A DNA stretch of 64,000 bases from Perca fluviatilis (GCF_010015445.1 NC_053134.1:5240636-5304635), one strand, 5' to 3'. Numbered from the stretch's first letter, positions 35,282 through 48,566 are shown. Numbers and translations are program-made. Notes: generated from the sequence alone by a model not told the origin.

Positions 35282-35814
35282 TTAAAGGTCCAGTGTGTAA
35301 GAATTTCTCCCATCTAGCGTTGAGATCATATATCGCAATCAACTCTCTTGCACCACGCAGTTCAAAGTACGTATTACAGCTACAGTAGCCTTCAAAAAGC
35401 CGGTCTCTTGCTCTTTTCACTATCCTTTTGCTTTTTTTGGGCGAAGAAGAAGACTCCTGTTCCTGAAATTTGGATTTTGAATACATGTGGGGCTCCATGT
35501 TTCCTTCTTCAAACTTGCCAGGGCCGGGAAGCTACGATACCCATTAGCAGCATTAGCAGCACCTGTGAGTTTATCATGTGACAGCTAAAGCGCGAAAGGT
35601 GGAGCAGTATGTCCTGTATATCCCTTACCGGCTCACGTATTTCAAGATGGTGCATGAATATGGAGCGTCTACCCCAGTTTATGCAAATGCAAATGTGAAA
35701 TTTAAAGCCAAAAGGAATATTTGGAATTGATGGTGGTGGTAAATATTCATGAAAAAGTTTGTGAAGGGCAATACAGATTTTGATAACACGACACGTTACA
35801 CACTGGACCTTTAA
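35282..35814. mobile_element. MITE with perfect 19-bp TIRs
   Basis: TTAAAGGTCCAGTGTGTAA opens it and its exact reverse complement closes it. On the minus strand an ATG-initiated frame inside it carries SSSSPKKSKRIVKRARDR. Confidence 0.8.
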
Positions 35815-36244
35815 AGTAAGTACATTAGGGGAGGAGTGAGGGTATTTGACAAGGACATTTTGGAACGTGAGACTTTTGGAAAATATGGACATTCATTGGA
35901 AATTGGGACATTTTGGGCTTTGGAAAACCTTTGTTAGTCATTGAGGCTCTAGGGATGGCAACGTCAGCGTGTCGGTCGGTGTGACCGCCACTGTGGTTCA
36001 TGGTGAATTATCTCATCAACGACAGGATGGATTTTCATGAAATTTGGTTCAGTCGTTCATGTCTCCCTCAGGATGAATTGTATACACAATGAAATGTCAG
36101 GTCAACATTTCAATTGGTCCAGTCCTTCGTTTTATGACCAAATACCTACAAAATACATTAACATTCCCATCAGCCTCAGCTGTCTTTGGGATTAGTGTTG
36201 ATTAAGATAGATAGATAAACAGACAGACAGACAGACAGATAGAG

Positions 36245-36436
36245 GGATGGATGGATGGATGGATGGATGGATGGATGGATGGATAGATGGATGGATACTT
36301 TATTTATCCATGATAAATAGATGGATGGATGGTGGATAGATAGATACTTTATGTATACATGATAGATAGATAGATAAATACTTTATTTATACATGATAGA
36401 TAGATAGATGGCTAGATGATAGATGATAGATGGATG

Positions 36437-36520
<84 letters not shown>
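36245..36520. repeat. (GGAT)n and (GATA)n tetranucleotide arrays
   Basis: GGAT units at 36245-36283, mixed units, then about 20 GATA units at 36438-36520. Confidence 0.95.
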
Positions 36521-36536
36521 CTTTATTTAACTCTGG

Positions 36537-37125
36537 AGATAAGATAAGATATACTTTATTGTCCCCGAAGGGAAATTTGTTTTGGACTCTGTCCATTCTG
36601 CAGCGTTACAAAGACAACACACAATACAGAAAAGACAACACCAAATACTGAAAGACAACACAACAAACAAGTATCTCTCAACACATACTCTCATGCAACA
36701 CAAACATGCTTCCATATACATATAGTAAGCACATTAACTACTCCTTTCATTGGCACTTCCTACTGAACAACCCCGTTAGCTGTATTCTCCGCAATAAGTG
36801 TGGCACAGCCCCCGCACAGTACGATATTGTACAGCTAACATATTCCCCAACCCCAATGGCCTACATATTGCTGAAATTAACCAATGTACACAATGTACTG
36901 ACATATTGCACAACCCCAATAGCCTACGTATCGCGCAAATTACACAATGCACAACCAAAAAGCCTACGTATTGCACAACTAACATATTGCACAATCCCCA
37001 ATAGCCTAACGTATTGCACAATGACATGATGCCCAACCCAAAATAGCCTACGTACTGCACAATGACATAATGCACAACCCAAAATAGCCTACGTATAGCA
37101 CAACTAACATATTGCACATAACGGA
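36537..37125 (-). repeat. LINE-tail-like repeat with degenerate tandem units
   Basis: ATACTTTATTGTCCCCGAAG is a typical reverse LINE 3' end. From about 36850 a unit with AGCCTACGTATTGCACAA recurs about every 40-50 bp. Confidence 0.5.
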
Positions 37126-37403
37126 GGAAACTGCTCCTCAGATCTTTAAAGGGCTGTTTGAGGGTTCACACTTGATTTTAGGTTTCAGCTTCGAGTTGCG
37201 TTTGGGTTCATGTTGCACGGAGTTGGGATGGTTGAACTTAAATGTCCAAAGCCAGAGAGGAATAAAAAGCTTCATGACAGTAAGGGTCCTCACAAACGGT
37301 TGTGTGTTCTGGAGGGAGGAATGGTCCCCACTTCCTGTTCTGGGGCGGCACGTTGGTCAAACACTTCCCTCAGGACAGAGCTTTCTCACGCTGTAGAGTA
37401 TAA

Positions 37404-37450
<47 letters not shown>
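37404..37450. repeat. (CA)n microsatellite
   Basis: About 23 CA units. Confidence 0.95.
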
Positions 37451-37457
<7 letters not shown>

Positions 37458-37952
37458 AAACACAAACATCACATGGACACAGGACACATAAACACTTAAA
37501 GAAAACGGATTTATGGACACAAAGGTCCATTTAATATCAGAAGTGCTGATGTATTCGTTGGGCTTTAAAATATATTCATGGCAATCAGAACCAGCACTCG
37601 GACAAAAAGGTGAATTCAAACTGTATCGCAGGAGTTACGTCAATCCACATAATTTCTGCCAATTTAAAACTGTTATTTTTTTATTATTGTTATCCCCGTC
37701 TTCCCTCCGTCATCCGGCTCCCTGGGTGTCACTGTGGGTCTTCCTGTGACGATCGATCACGCAAGTGCTACTTCCTCCTCTGGTGACATAAAAGCCAAAG
37801 GTGAAAGTTGAGCAGCTGTCTGATTTTTTCCCATTGTTTGTGTTCTACTGTATGGGAGTGTGTGTCTCAGTGTGTAGGAACAGAGGAAGAGAGGGTGAGT
37901 GGGAGTATTTTTCAGACCCTGGGGGAGATTACAGGTTATGGGGGTATAGCAC

Positions 37953-37954
<2 letters not shown>

Positions 37955-38039
<85 letters not shown>
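37955..38039. repeat. (TG)n microsatellite
   Basis: About 42 TG units. Confidence 0.95.
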
Positions 38040-38042
<3 letters not shown>

Positions 38043-38147
38043 TTTGTTTTGCGTGTATGTAGGGGACAGAGGTCAAGTTCTTCCCTTAAGAGTTTCTTGG
38101 GAACACTAGTGGGAATCTCCTTACACTATCCCCTAGCTGTGATGTAA

Positions 38148-38184
38148 ACACACACACACACACACAGACACAGACACAGACACA

Positions 38185-38224
<40 letters not shown>
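38148..38224. repeat. (CA)n microsatellite with GACA variants
   Basis: CA array of the opposite phase 110 bp after the preceding TG array, so the two could pair as an imperfect hairpin. Confidence 0.9.
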
Positions 38225-38225
<1 letters not shown>

Positions 38226-39005
38226 CACCCTTGACAGACACACACACACACACACTGCTGGGAGGTCAGCAAGTGGAGTCCCAGGCTCCACATCCAAGAA
38301 CCATAACCAATGTTAAATTGTGCATAAATAAAAATAAAAACACAAAATAAAGATTGCGTGTCTAAATGGGGTCACAATTTACAGTCCTTTTGAGGGTTTG
38401 TAGGATCATTATTGTGACTTTAAGAGATATCTTTCTCAGGTATAAATGTATCCTTTATGATACATATATGTTTTTTTTTAAGAAAACCAATGACTATATC
38501 ATGCGTTTGTAGAAGAAAAGAGTGATGAAACACATATTTGCAACAAAGCAAACTCCATACGACTGATCGACTCCTATTTTAAGAGGATTTGTCAGAAGAG
38601 GAGACAAAACCAAGAGTAGGGACTCCTGTCGTGGCTTAGAATAAAAGACCATAATGACACAATTAGAAGGGGACACTAGAAATATATATTTTGACATGTG
38701 ATTTTTGCAATTCCAGGAAAGATTTTAAAGCTTATTTGCTCTTTTCATAAAAGGTTGTTGCTTCTCTGTCAAAGGGTTTCTCTTTGGTTTTGAGGAAACA
38801 GCGCTCTCGTCCTGTCCTGTGCTGTACAACAATGTAGCACATTTCAAAATAAAATGCAGCGCAGGTGGACAAACTGGCCGTGTCAATAAGATAGATGGCA
38901 TTTGTTTAGGATAACTGCAGCCAAGTTTCAAAACTAATGATGTTAAATTTAAGAGGGCACCGTTTGTATCACCTTGTACAGATTTACTGTACATATGCCT
39001 ATATA

Positions 39006-39814
39006 CAGTCATGTGAAAAAATTAGGACACCCATGCTAAAGTTGACTAAAGAGAGGAATAAAAAAAACATCTTTTACAAATTGATCTTAATGCCTTAATT
39101 AAAAAATATTAGGAAAAATCCAACCTTTAAGGACACCAATTTTCTTTGTGAATGAATAATGTATGGTAAATGAAAAAATGTTCTTCCTTAAAATACAGGG
39201 GGCATAAGTAAGTACACCCCTATGTTAAATTCCCATAGAGGCAGGCAGATTATTATTTTTAAAGGCCAGTTATTTCATGGATCCAGGATACTTATGCATC
39301 CTGATAAAGTTCCCTTGGCCCCCACATCATCACATACCCTTCACCTTACCTAGAGATTGGCATTGGGTACTTTCCATAAAATCATCTCTCAATGCAAATC
39401 AAACCAGCTATTAGGCTAACTGAAATAAAACCATGCCAATCTCTAGGTATGGTGAAGGGTATGTGATGATGTGGGGGGGGGGGGGCTATTTTAATTCCAA
39501 AGGCCAAGGGAACTTTATCAGGATGCATAGTATCCTGGATCCATGAAATAACTGGCCTTTAAAAATAAAAATCTGCCTGCCTCTATGTGAATTTAACATA
39601 GGGTTGTACTTACTTATGCCCCCTGTATTTTAAGGAAGAACATTTATTCATTTACGATACATTATTCATTCACAAAGAAAATTGGTGTCCTTAAAGGTTG
39701 GATTTTTCCTAAATTTTTTAATTAAGGCATTAAGATTAATTTCCAAAAGATGTTTTTTTTATTCCTCTCTTTAGTCAACTTTAGCATGGGTGTCCTAGTT
39801 TTTTCACATGACTG
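39006..39814. mobile_element. Tc1/mariner-type foldback MITE
   Basis: CAGTCATGTGAAAAAATTAG opens and its reverse complement closes the element, flanked by TA on both sides (39004-39005, 39815-39816). Arms of about 355-380 bp pair around a roughly 70-bp loop; one arm carries a G12 run where the other has CCCCC. Confidence 0.85.
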
Positions 39815-42800
39815 TATTTCCTTCCACATTCTGTGACCTGGGCAGGTGATGTGTTCAACAGACTTGTTTTCATATATATTTTTTTCTTCTAATAAACCCA
39901 CCCTGTAGGCTAATAATAGTAAAGCCTACTCAAGGCTTTCCCCCATAGGAAGCAGTGGTGTAGTCAACGTGATACGCAGGTATACGCAGTATACCCACTA
40001 AGAAATCTCCAGGATTTCCATATACCCACTTCAAAATGTGCAATGATACGCAACAACATTATGACAGCACTTTAACTTCAGGTATTTGTATCCACAAATA
40101 CAGGGTCGAGTAATGTGACAGCAAACTAAACTAACACTGCTGAACATGCAGAAAGACTTATAGGTCCCTGATGGGAAAGCCCCCCTTACTGCTTTATATT
40201 CAATTATATATTTGATATATTTTGAATGTCAGCTGTGTTTTCCTTCTCATATCGGCTAAATAAAGGTATTCCCACAATAAACTGGTGCATAAAAGTGTAT
40301 CAGAATGCAGGAAATTAAGTCTTTGACGCTCAAAATAACCCTGGGGGAGGACACCAAGACCCCCACAACACACACACACACACACACACACACCTTTACC
40401 ACATGTGTGTAAATATATATACATGTGGTACAGTATAAGCCCTTTGTTCAGATCCTAAACTATGTGCACTGGTTGTGGATGTCAACACGCTCGTTTTACA
40501 ATGGCTGCGAGCTTAAAAACAGCACGTTTTGACACTAGACTGCCGACTCATTTGTCTTATGCTTATTCGGCTTTGACCTACATTTGCCCATGATGTTGTC
40601 ATGCATTATGAGACATTTTTTAGTGGAGAAAAGCCCCCATATTTGTCAGTGTGTGTTTCTGCCGTGCAGCTCGGACGTAACGCATCTGAGCGGACACGAC
40701 AGTAAATGTAACCTGCCTAGGCATTTCCTGTCCCCGTGCCTTCAGTAAAAAAACGCAATATTATAAGGAGTCGCACCACGGGAATTAAGATCCAGGAAAG
40801 GGACGCTTTGACCCCATTGCGAGCCCCACGAACCTGCGTCAGAGGCCGGGTAAGTGTTGGCGAAAGGCTTTCCTATTTCATCCTTCTGTTATTCACAACC
40901 AGATGTCACCATCCTCAGCCTGGTGTAACACGACGTCTTCAGTTCAGAGAGATACGTGCGCGTTCTCTCAATGTGAAAGACATTTCGCACATACCAGACT
41001 ACATTGACTAATCCTACAGTTTAAAGCCACTCTGCCTCTCAACCGAAATATGTGCATTTAAAATACAAGTAAACATAATACCTAAAGCAATAGTAGACAC
41101 ATCTTAATTTCGGCATTCATATAATCCACTAACAAAAGAAATATGGCTTGATTCACGCGAGTCTTCCTTCCTGCTCACCATGGAGTAGGGTACTTATGGT
41201 GGAAGGGCGCTGAAGGGAATTGCAGACGGGACAGTTCAAAAAGTTGAAATAAGAATTAAATAAATAAATGATCCTACATGCTTTTAAGCATGCCGAATAT
41301 AAGAGTGAGTCCCGCTGAAACCGGAAACTCACATTAAACCCCCTTTTACCGTAATTAAATGTGTCTATACGCATACAACTTTAAATCGATTGAGTGTTTA
41401 ATGGAGGTTTGGTTATCGTAGGAGGGATGATTGAAACACATTGTAGATCACGCCGCGCGACATGATAAAGACACCAGATTGGTTTATTATTGCGTCATTG
41501 ATATTTCTGTAATATCAGCGTGCATGAATTGCATCTTGCTGTTCTGAATTCAGCAGCTTACATTTTAATGTCAATGCAGTCGACAGCATGGGGTTATTGT
41601 CTCAGAGCGCTCTGACCGGATTCAAGGTCTTCAACATTTTAATGCCAAACAAAGCGGGTTTCACATATGAATCCTCTCAGATTCAGTGAGGTTTTAAATT
41701 CAGCCTACGATCATTTCATGGCAAACTGCCTTGGATGCATCCAGTGAAAATCAGATCATACATTTGGCACTTAAATATTACATTTAGGTAGCCTATAACA
41801 TATGGCGTTTAAAAGTATTTACTTGGAAATGTGGGGCTTTGTATTAAAAATTATTTAAGCAATGTTTTCTTAAAGATTGATACTATTACAGCCAGATGAT
41901 TGAATTTTGTCCTTTTAGGCTATTTGATAAGGCTTCTGTCATTTAATGTGTTTTTTCTTTGTTATTTTAATGCTAAAAGAGATTTACGTCCATGGAAACC
42001 CAGCAACACTGATGACAAACAAATGTTCCGGTTTTAAATATCTAAACACCTGCTAACTGTTTTCTTTTTTTGGGGGTTGTAGAGATTGAAATCAAGTTCG
42101 TATGGCTATACCTGCAAATGTAAGAAAACTATATGCCAATATGCCAGAACTGTAGCCAATGAGGTGATATAACTTCATAATAAACTGTCTGTGTAACTGA
42201 CATGTCAGTGGACTGTTGCAGATCCCATAATGAACCCTCTTCTCACCGCTAAACTGCTTCAAGTTTGGAAATCTGATAGGGGGGGAACGTAGCATCAAGC
42301 TCACTAAAGTGAAGTACACCTATACTGGAATTTACAAGTTCGACCTTTCAAAATAAAGACAGTTTCATCACGAGGGAAAAAGGAAACTTAAGTGTTCTCT
42401 TTGGAGAAATTGATGCACGTCAAGCAGAAAACAAAAAAAAAATCTAACAAAGAAAAATGTAAAGTGGAATAATTGAATTGGGGATACGTAAGGTGAAGAT
42501 GATAGTAAACCACATAAAAAGATTGCGTAATAACCCTATTTTACAGTCTATGGGAAAAACACTGCCTAACATAAACAACACATATGGAAAGTTCATCTTA
42601 ATAAATGAGAATATGTTGGAATATAGGCTATATAAAAAAATAAGGACAATACAAGCTCATGCAATAATGCATTGGAGTGTGCAAATTGTAGGCTACGTCA
42701 CAACACAGGTCAAAAACAGCCAAGGCGATTACAAAATGGGTACTACCCTGACCCTCAGGGGCCCCAAAGCACTCAGGTCCCCGTGGGGCAATTAGTTCAT

Positions 42801-43079
42801 GGTTTCATTGATTACTTCAAAGGAAATTACTTTATACATCTGCATTTACACTAGGTATGGAACGGCATCTCTCTTTTAACTTGCTTGTGGGTTAAGTTGG
42901 CCGTGCCAGTGAAAGGATAATTTTGTAATGCTTTTGTGTTTCTTAAAGACCTTGGAATATGTCGTAGCAGTTACACCAATAATACTTATTATGTATTATT
43001 CCTAATCTGTAAATCAAACAAATCCGTTATCATTTTAACGTTAGATTTTGATTGCTTTATTTTGAAGGACATTACCGGA

Positions 43080-43318
43080 AGCCCTGCGTCGTATTCGGTG
43101 TAACTTGACTCCGTTGGCGGAGACAGGCAGCAGTAACATGCATAGCAGCTGATGCTGTGCGGGGGCTAAAAATAATCAACTTTTTACTCTCCAACTCTCG
43201 CTGTATTGTGCTTCTTTTTCTCTTCTTTCTTTCTTCTGTTTGTTTTCTTTCTTTTTTTAAATCAAGACGTCTGGAATGAAACAGCGTCAGTAAGGAATTT
43301 TAGTTACTTTTCTTCGAG
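43080..43318 (+). promoter_or_regulatory. Candidate abcc9 promoter and non-coding first exon
   Basis: The first coding exon starts at an acceptor, so an upstream non-coding exon is required. This stretch is largely free of recognisable transposons, ends in TCTTCGAG before a strong donor GTAAGA (43319), and has a pyrimidine-rich run at about 43200-43260. The 5' boundary is unknown. It is the best candidate I saw by eye, not a proven exon. Confidence 0.35.
43166..43175 (+). promoter_or_regulatory. MEF2-like site CTAAAAATAA
   Basis: An exact fit to the MEF2 consensus YTAWWWWTAR, about 145 bp before the candidate first-exon donor. MEF2 drives muscle genes, and SUR2 is a muscle-type subunit, so the placement makes sense, but a 10-bp match alone is weak. 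Confidence 0.3.
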
Positions 43319-44539
43319 GTAAGACACTTTCGTATTTAAATTAAGACAGCTTAATTGACGTAACGTAACGTGTGAAAATGAGCTTTTTGATGTCTTTCGA
43401 AGCTGTATTTAATTTCAAGTGAATGTGGTTTGATAAACGGGGCTGTAGTAAGGTGTATGTTTTTGGTAAAAGCTTGTGGTTTATCTACTTCTATGTCAGC
43501 TAGATTGAAATGCTTTGCTTGATATTTTAGCACTGTAGGCTAGTTATTTAGGGTGTCAACTGTCCTGGCTAACTAGCCAACTGCACTTTCATTATGGTCT
43601 TTGCTATGTCAGTGAGCCCAGTTAATTAGAGTTAAAGGGGCATTCATGTGGTTAAAAAAACCAAAACAAACTAAACATTTCAAAGCAATTTGGACAGAAA
43701 TTTGAAGTAAGACTCAGGAAATGTGTAGTTTTCTCATTGTGGAGAACAGCACCTGTAGTTTGGTGCTGGTTTTGAATGTTTGACAAAAAGTATCAACACT
43801 TCAATAAAAACATCACAAACCTCCGATATAAATGTCTCTGCTATGTGTCTGTATGCCCAGTTTGTCCCAAATAGTTATCATTTCTCCACAACGAGGCACC
43901 AAAATACAAGCCCTGGTTCTAATACCCAGTCTAACATACTGTTTAGTAGGCTATGTCACAAAAAGATTTAGTATAGTAGGTCAAATGCAGTGTAAAAATA
44001 CTACCAGGATGTGCGACTTCATCCGGTCGTATGTTGCAGTATGCAAGCCAGCATACTTTGTGGCTATTATGACCCACAATCCTTTGCGTAGCATATATGA
44101 GCAAGAGGGTCAAAGTTCAAGACGCAGTGCTATGAAGACGTAGTAAGTAAGTAATATGCATACGACATGCAATGGTACATACTTTGTAAAGGCCGCGGCG
44201 GTAGGTTACATCCTAAAAGTCAAAAGAAAAAAGTTTGCCATTTGGAACTCAGCAAAGGTGCGCCTCTTGTTTTTAAACAAAGATGCCCCGCCAGATGCAG
44301 CTTTGGGTGGCCATCTTTGTTTTTCGGTTTGTCATGGAGACCAGCGCTGCATTCATAGACATTTATAAAATGGACCAACACATCCCGTTGTTCTGGACAG
44401 AGACCAGTGAAGGATATTAGAAGCACTTTTCCGGTGATGGCTGAGCGTACTGCAAAAAATGATTGAAATGTGATTCTTTTTTTTTGCGAGGATCTGTACC
44501 AAACAAAGATTTTTTTCTGTAGTCTGTAGGAATACAATT

Positions 44540-44695
44540 TGTAGGCCGGGACGTCTCTGCAGCACCACAATACTTTATTTTAGAATGGTTTGACACATTT
44601 TTTGCCTTTAACAAATATTGTGCCCCCCTGCGATTTGGATTTTGCACTAGTTCATATTGCGATTTGGATAAAATTGCGATTAATTGTGCAGCCCT
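44540..44695. mobile_element. hAT-like element right end
   Basis: ATTGCGATTAATTGTGCAGCCCTA is the right end of the TAGGGCTGCACGAT family; the left end was not found. Confidence 0.45.
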
Positions 44696-44906
44696 ACTCG
44701 AGTCCTCTTGCTTCCCTTCCTCGCGTCGTAGTCCCTTCCACTGAGGAAGCACGGGAGAAATCGTGCGAGGAGAGAGGCAACGAGCAAATGTGTTTTAGAG
44801 GGATGAGACGTCCTTTCCTCTGAAGCGTCACATGAATTCGTCAGCTGTATGGGCGGAGTTAGCAACTCCTTCAGCTGCACGGCTTCCGGGAAAGGGTGCT
44901 CTCGTG

Positions 44907-44982
44907 TATCCTCGAGCTCCTCGTCGATCCCTCCTCGATGCTCGCTCCTCGTCGATCCCTCCTCGATGCTCGCTCCTCGGTC
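44907..44982. repeat. 33-bp tandem duplication
   Basis: CTCCTCGTCGATCCCTCCTC followed by GATGCTCG repeats twice in tandem. Confidence 0.85.
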
Positions 44983-45394
44983 GTCAGGGCAGAAATAAGA
45001 GCTTTGAGATGACCTTCACGGAGGAGGGACAGAACAACCTCCGGTTCAGCCGAGGACCGAGGAGTCGAGGAGCTATCAAATAAGGGCCATGAGATGCAGC
45101 CCAAGCCCCCAGGAACTGTGCTGGGCTTTCAAGCAAATTGAACACAGCGGCTAAACAGTGGAATTACAACTCCCGGGCCTGTCACATCATGCCCTCTGGC
45201 CCAAAAAGACTGTCCCACATAGACTTAAGCCCAGTTCAGACCAACGTTCTTTTTTTTTTAGAACGTCGCAGAGAAAAGTTGCAGTGGTCTGAACCGGCCC
45301 GTCTCAGCTCAACTCCAACCAGCTGATGGTGTGGCTGCGACTCAGCTGGTCGAGTCGCCAGTGGCTGGTTTTAAAACGTAAGAGAAGCCACCTT

Positions 45395-45827
45395 AGGGCT
45401 GGGTACCGAATTTGATCCTTTTTAAGGCACCGACTGAGTTGCCTCTAAAGTATCGAGTATCGAAAAATGCCACCTCATTCAGTACCCAATTTCAATACCT
45501 AAGGGGTAAATCTCATCAGCGCTAGTGAGCCAATGAGCACGCAGCATGCTTTTACCAAGATCTAATAATGTTTGTCATTGGCTGTCTAACGTTACACGTC
45601 GTAGAGACAAGCAGGAAAAACTCTACGTTACACAGAGACGGCTCCAGAGTAGCAGCTTAAAAATGAATAAAAAGATGTATGCAGTAATGTGTAATGTTGT
45701 AATTGTAAGTTTTATAAAATTGGCATTGAAAAAAGTATCATTTAGGAACCAGTATCGAAGTCACGGTATTGGTATCGGTACCGGTACCGGTACCGGTATC
45801 AAACATTTTTGAACGATATCCAGCCCT
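45395..45827. mobile_element. hAT-like MITE with GGTACC repeats
   Basis: Ends AGGGCTGGGTACCGAA and ATATCCAGCCCT are inverted; near the right end GGTACC is repeated four times, a palindromic run. Confidence 0.6.
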
Positions 45828-46774
45828 CCGTCACCTGTTTCTAGTCAGCTGGTAAAAGTCAGCTACAAACTATAGAAATTAAATGATCCATAATCCACTT
45901 TATTTCTATGTTACAAACTGTTAGCTGGTCGAAATGGCAGATAGACAGAGGCTCAACATGCGAGCACATACTGTATGGTCGAGCGAGCTAGAGACTGACT
46001 GAAGAGAGGGAGCGCCTAGGACATAGCCGTGAATCAGAGTAATAGGCCTACAACGTGTTTACACTGATTCATCACTAGAAATGTAACTGTAGCAAGCATC
46101 TCAATATCACTAACCATTCATATCTAGACCCAGTAAATATTCAGCTACAAAAACACTGGAAGTTGGAACGGAAGTATAAAGAGTCATTGCTATGAAGATG
46201 ATTTTTTACATTACATTCAGGGGCAATTTTAGACCCTTTTTAGGGGGGCTCAAGCCCCTAAATTTCATCTCAGCCACCCTAAATATTTTTCTTTAAAAAT
46301 CAATTTTGGTACCTCAAGTGAGAGTTTGCGAACTTGTCTGTCAGTGACAGAGGACAAACAGTTACTGGTTCAAAGGGGCTTGAAACAGGTTTAATATCCT
46401 GTGTGGCTGTCTCCAATGCTATGCACCTGTAACCCAGTCAAGGAAAGGGTTAACAGAAACGTAGTCGGAGGAGGTAGTGCCAAACTCCCGCCTTTGGCTG
46501 AGTTGTTGTGAAGTTTAACGTTGGTAGTCCCCAGAGAAGAAGTTGGTAATTTCATGGCGCAGATTAGAACCCAAATTGAAACATTAGCAACTAAAATGGC
46601 TGAATGTTAGAACATTGTGTCAAACTGGTTGTTATTACTCTGACTTATAAAGTGTCCATCATAGTGTTAACAGTGTCAAAAAACACGTTTGCAAGGCACT
46701 GTATCTGTGTCACATTCTCATAAGGGGCTGAGCCCCCCTAAAGGTCTGATCCTAGAATCGCCAATGATTACATT

Positions 46775-47225
46775 ACATTACATCACATGTCATTTAGCCG
46801 ATGCTTTTATCCGAAGCGACTTACAATAGACCTTTTTCACGGCAGACATGTTGACATGTCTTAGTAGGAAAAGCACAGGTGTATTCAAAACCATTACTGA
46901 TGGCTGCATTCCACTTAGGAGAGGTCCTGGTATAGTGCATGCTGACTCACTGAAATAGCTTACTGGGACACTTGATGGAATTGAGCCATCGTTAAGGTTA
47001 TCAATTTCAGCTGTGCTTTCCCTACTATGACAAGTCAAAATGTCTGCTGTGAAAAAAAGGTCCATTGCTATACATATCAGAGGTTGCACACCTCTGGAGC
47101 TACTATGGGGTAAGTGTCTTGCTCAGGGACGCATTGGTTGATTTATCTCAGTGGGATTCGAACCCAGAACCCCCACACCGAAGGCATATTACACCGCGCC
47201 ATCACCATACGCCGTCTCGTCACAT
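46775..47225 (-). mobile_element. tRNA-derived SINE split by a MITE
   Basis: GTCATTTAGCCGATGCTTTT on the left and a reverse B-box region (GATTCGAACCCAGAACCCCC) on the right match 16005-16190, with 234 bp inserted between. Confidence 0.55.
46829..47062. mobile_element. MITE nested in a SINE
   Basis: Ends GACCTTTTTCACGGCAGACA and its near reverse complement form about 33-bp TIRs. No clear target duplication. Confidence 0.65.
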
Positions 47226-47679
47226 TGGTGCGAACTGGCAGGTTTTAGAACGCTGCTGACCGGTGCGTTGCAAGGAGCTGCAGGTTTCCACTCGTCTTGC
47301 CGCGATTCTTCGATCTTAACTGGGCTTTACATGGCGAAAGAGATGTCTGTTAATTAGTGAATAATTTTCCCATTTCCCATCCAACCCATTGATCCATTCG
47401 ATCCGATAACATTTGGAACGTCTAGAAGAGCGACATGATTGAATCATTTTATCCCTATTCAAATTAGCGGAGCGCTAAACAGTTGCCAACTTCCAGTTGC
47501 ACTTGTAGCACTTGTAACATTATACGTCGTATGAAAGATAACAGTAACTAACTCAACTCTAAACAGTTAAAAAAGGAACAACTAGAGTCTCCTGAAACTT
47601 AAGTCATGGCTTAATGACAACTTTTAATGACACTTCCAACATGTTCCAACACTTACATTTATTTAACGGTAGTCTGGAT

Positions 47680-47990
47680 CCACGACAATTCATTTAGCCC
47701 TTATGACGTCATAGGAGGAGATTCCTGATTGGCCCATTTGAGCTTTCATTTTCTCAAAGGCAGAGCAGGATACCCAGGGCTCGGTTTACACCTATCACCA
47801 TTTCTAGCCACTTGGGGACCATAGGCAGGCTGGGGGAACTCATATTAATGTTAAAAAACCTCATAAAGTGAAATTTTCATGTCATGGGACCATTAACTTC
47901 ATTTAAAAATGTGGCATTTTCTTTCAATCCAGTTTTTTGCTCCTATCCAGGAGTGTTTGTGTGGAAGTGCCAGACCTTAATTTAATACTA
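47680..47990. repeat. Composite of F1 start and reverse 61237-type element
   Basis: AGTCTGGATCCACGACAATT is F1-like; TTTACACCTATCACCATTTC to ATGTCATGGGACC is the left part of the 61237 element in reverse. Confidence 0.5.
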
Positions 47991-48231
47991 ATGCACCGTA
48001 CGCCAGGGCGCCTTTAGCTGGCCGTTGCCCCTGAAATGGCTCTCATAACTGACACCGGCCTGCATTTGTGTTTCTGTGTGAGTAAGTGTGGGTGCACTTG
48101 AATGTGTGACATGCCAAGAAAATTTCTGACCAAGCCTCCAAAGGTCAAGCCAAAGCCCGTCTAGTGACCCAGACGGCTATCGGTTAAGTTGTGGAAGGAT
48201 TCATGGAAACCCTTAAGATTACATAACACAC

Positions 48232-48566
48232 TAGGGCTGCACGATATGAGGAAAATATGCGATATTGTTGTTGAATATCGCGATAATGATATTACTAGCG
48301 ATAACTAAACAGATAATAAAGTGTACTCATTTGTGCAGTTCTGCTGCTTTCAGTATTCTGCTAAAATACAACAAGTTGCTTGTTGAATTTAAAAAGATAA
48401 TAATTTCCAACATTCTTTTAGTGAAAAAATTTAACACTGAATTAAATATAAAAGGCACCACTAAAAAGCAATGACAGTTACATTTTAAAGTGCCGTTTTC
48501 TACAGATTTATTGCACCAGTTGACGTCGCAATGACAATTAAAAAAAAGATATATTGTGCAGCCCTA
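48232..48566. mobile_element. hAT-type MITE just upstream of the abcc9 start exon
   Basis: TAGGGCTGCACGATAT and ATATTGTGCAGCCCTA ends, flanked by TAACACAC (48224-48231) and TAACATAC (48567-48574), an eight-base duplication with one mismatch. It ends 61 bp before the exon. Confidence 0.8.

Larger units (their letters stand above)
22204..43079. other. Intergenic repeat-rich region between the divergent genes
   Basis: No multi-exon gene could be assembled on either strand. The recognisable content is transposons and satellites listed separately; 23580-24400, 30740-31280, 33510-34760, 37130-37400, 38240-39000 and 39820-43000 look like ordinary AT-rich or anonymous DNA. Confidence 0.5.

Noticed and set aside
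38148..38224. CRISPR-like spaced repeats
   Set aside because: Only simple CA and GACA microsatellite; no repeat-spacer architecture, and the genome is vertebrate.
40736..41011. 91-codon plus-strand frame upstream of abcc9
   Set aside because: No recognisable domain, no splice partners and ordinary base composition. It could overlap a promoter, but nothing supports that.
42478..42795. 105-codon plus-strand frame
   Set aside because: No similarity to a known family and no neighbouring exons; chance frame.
22204..43000. Search for a Kir6.1 (kcnj8) gene next to abcc9
   Set aside because: No GFG-filter or Kir-like frame seen. In tetrapods kcnj8 lies beyond the 3' end of abcc9, which is outside this window.
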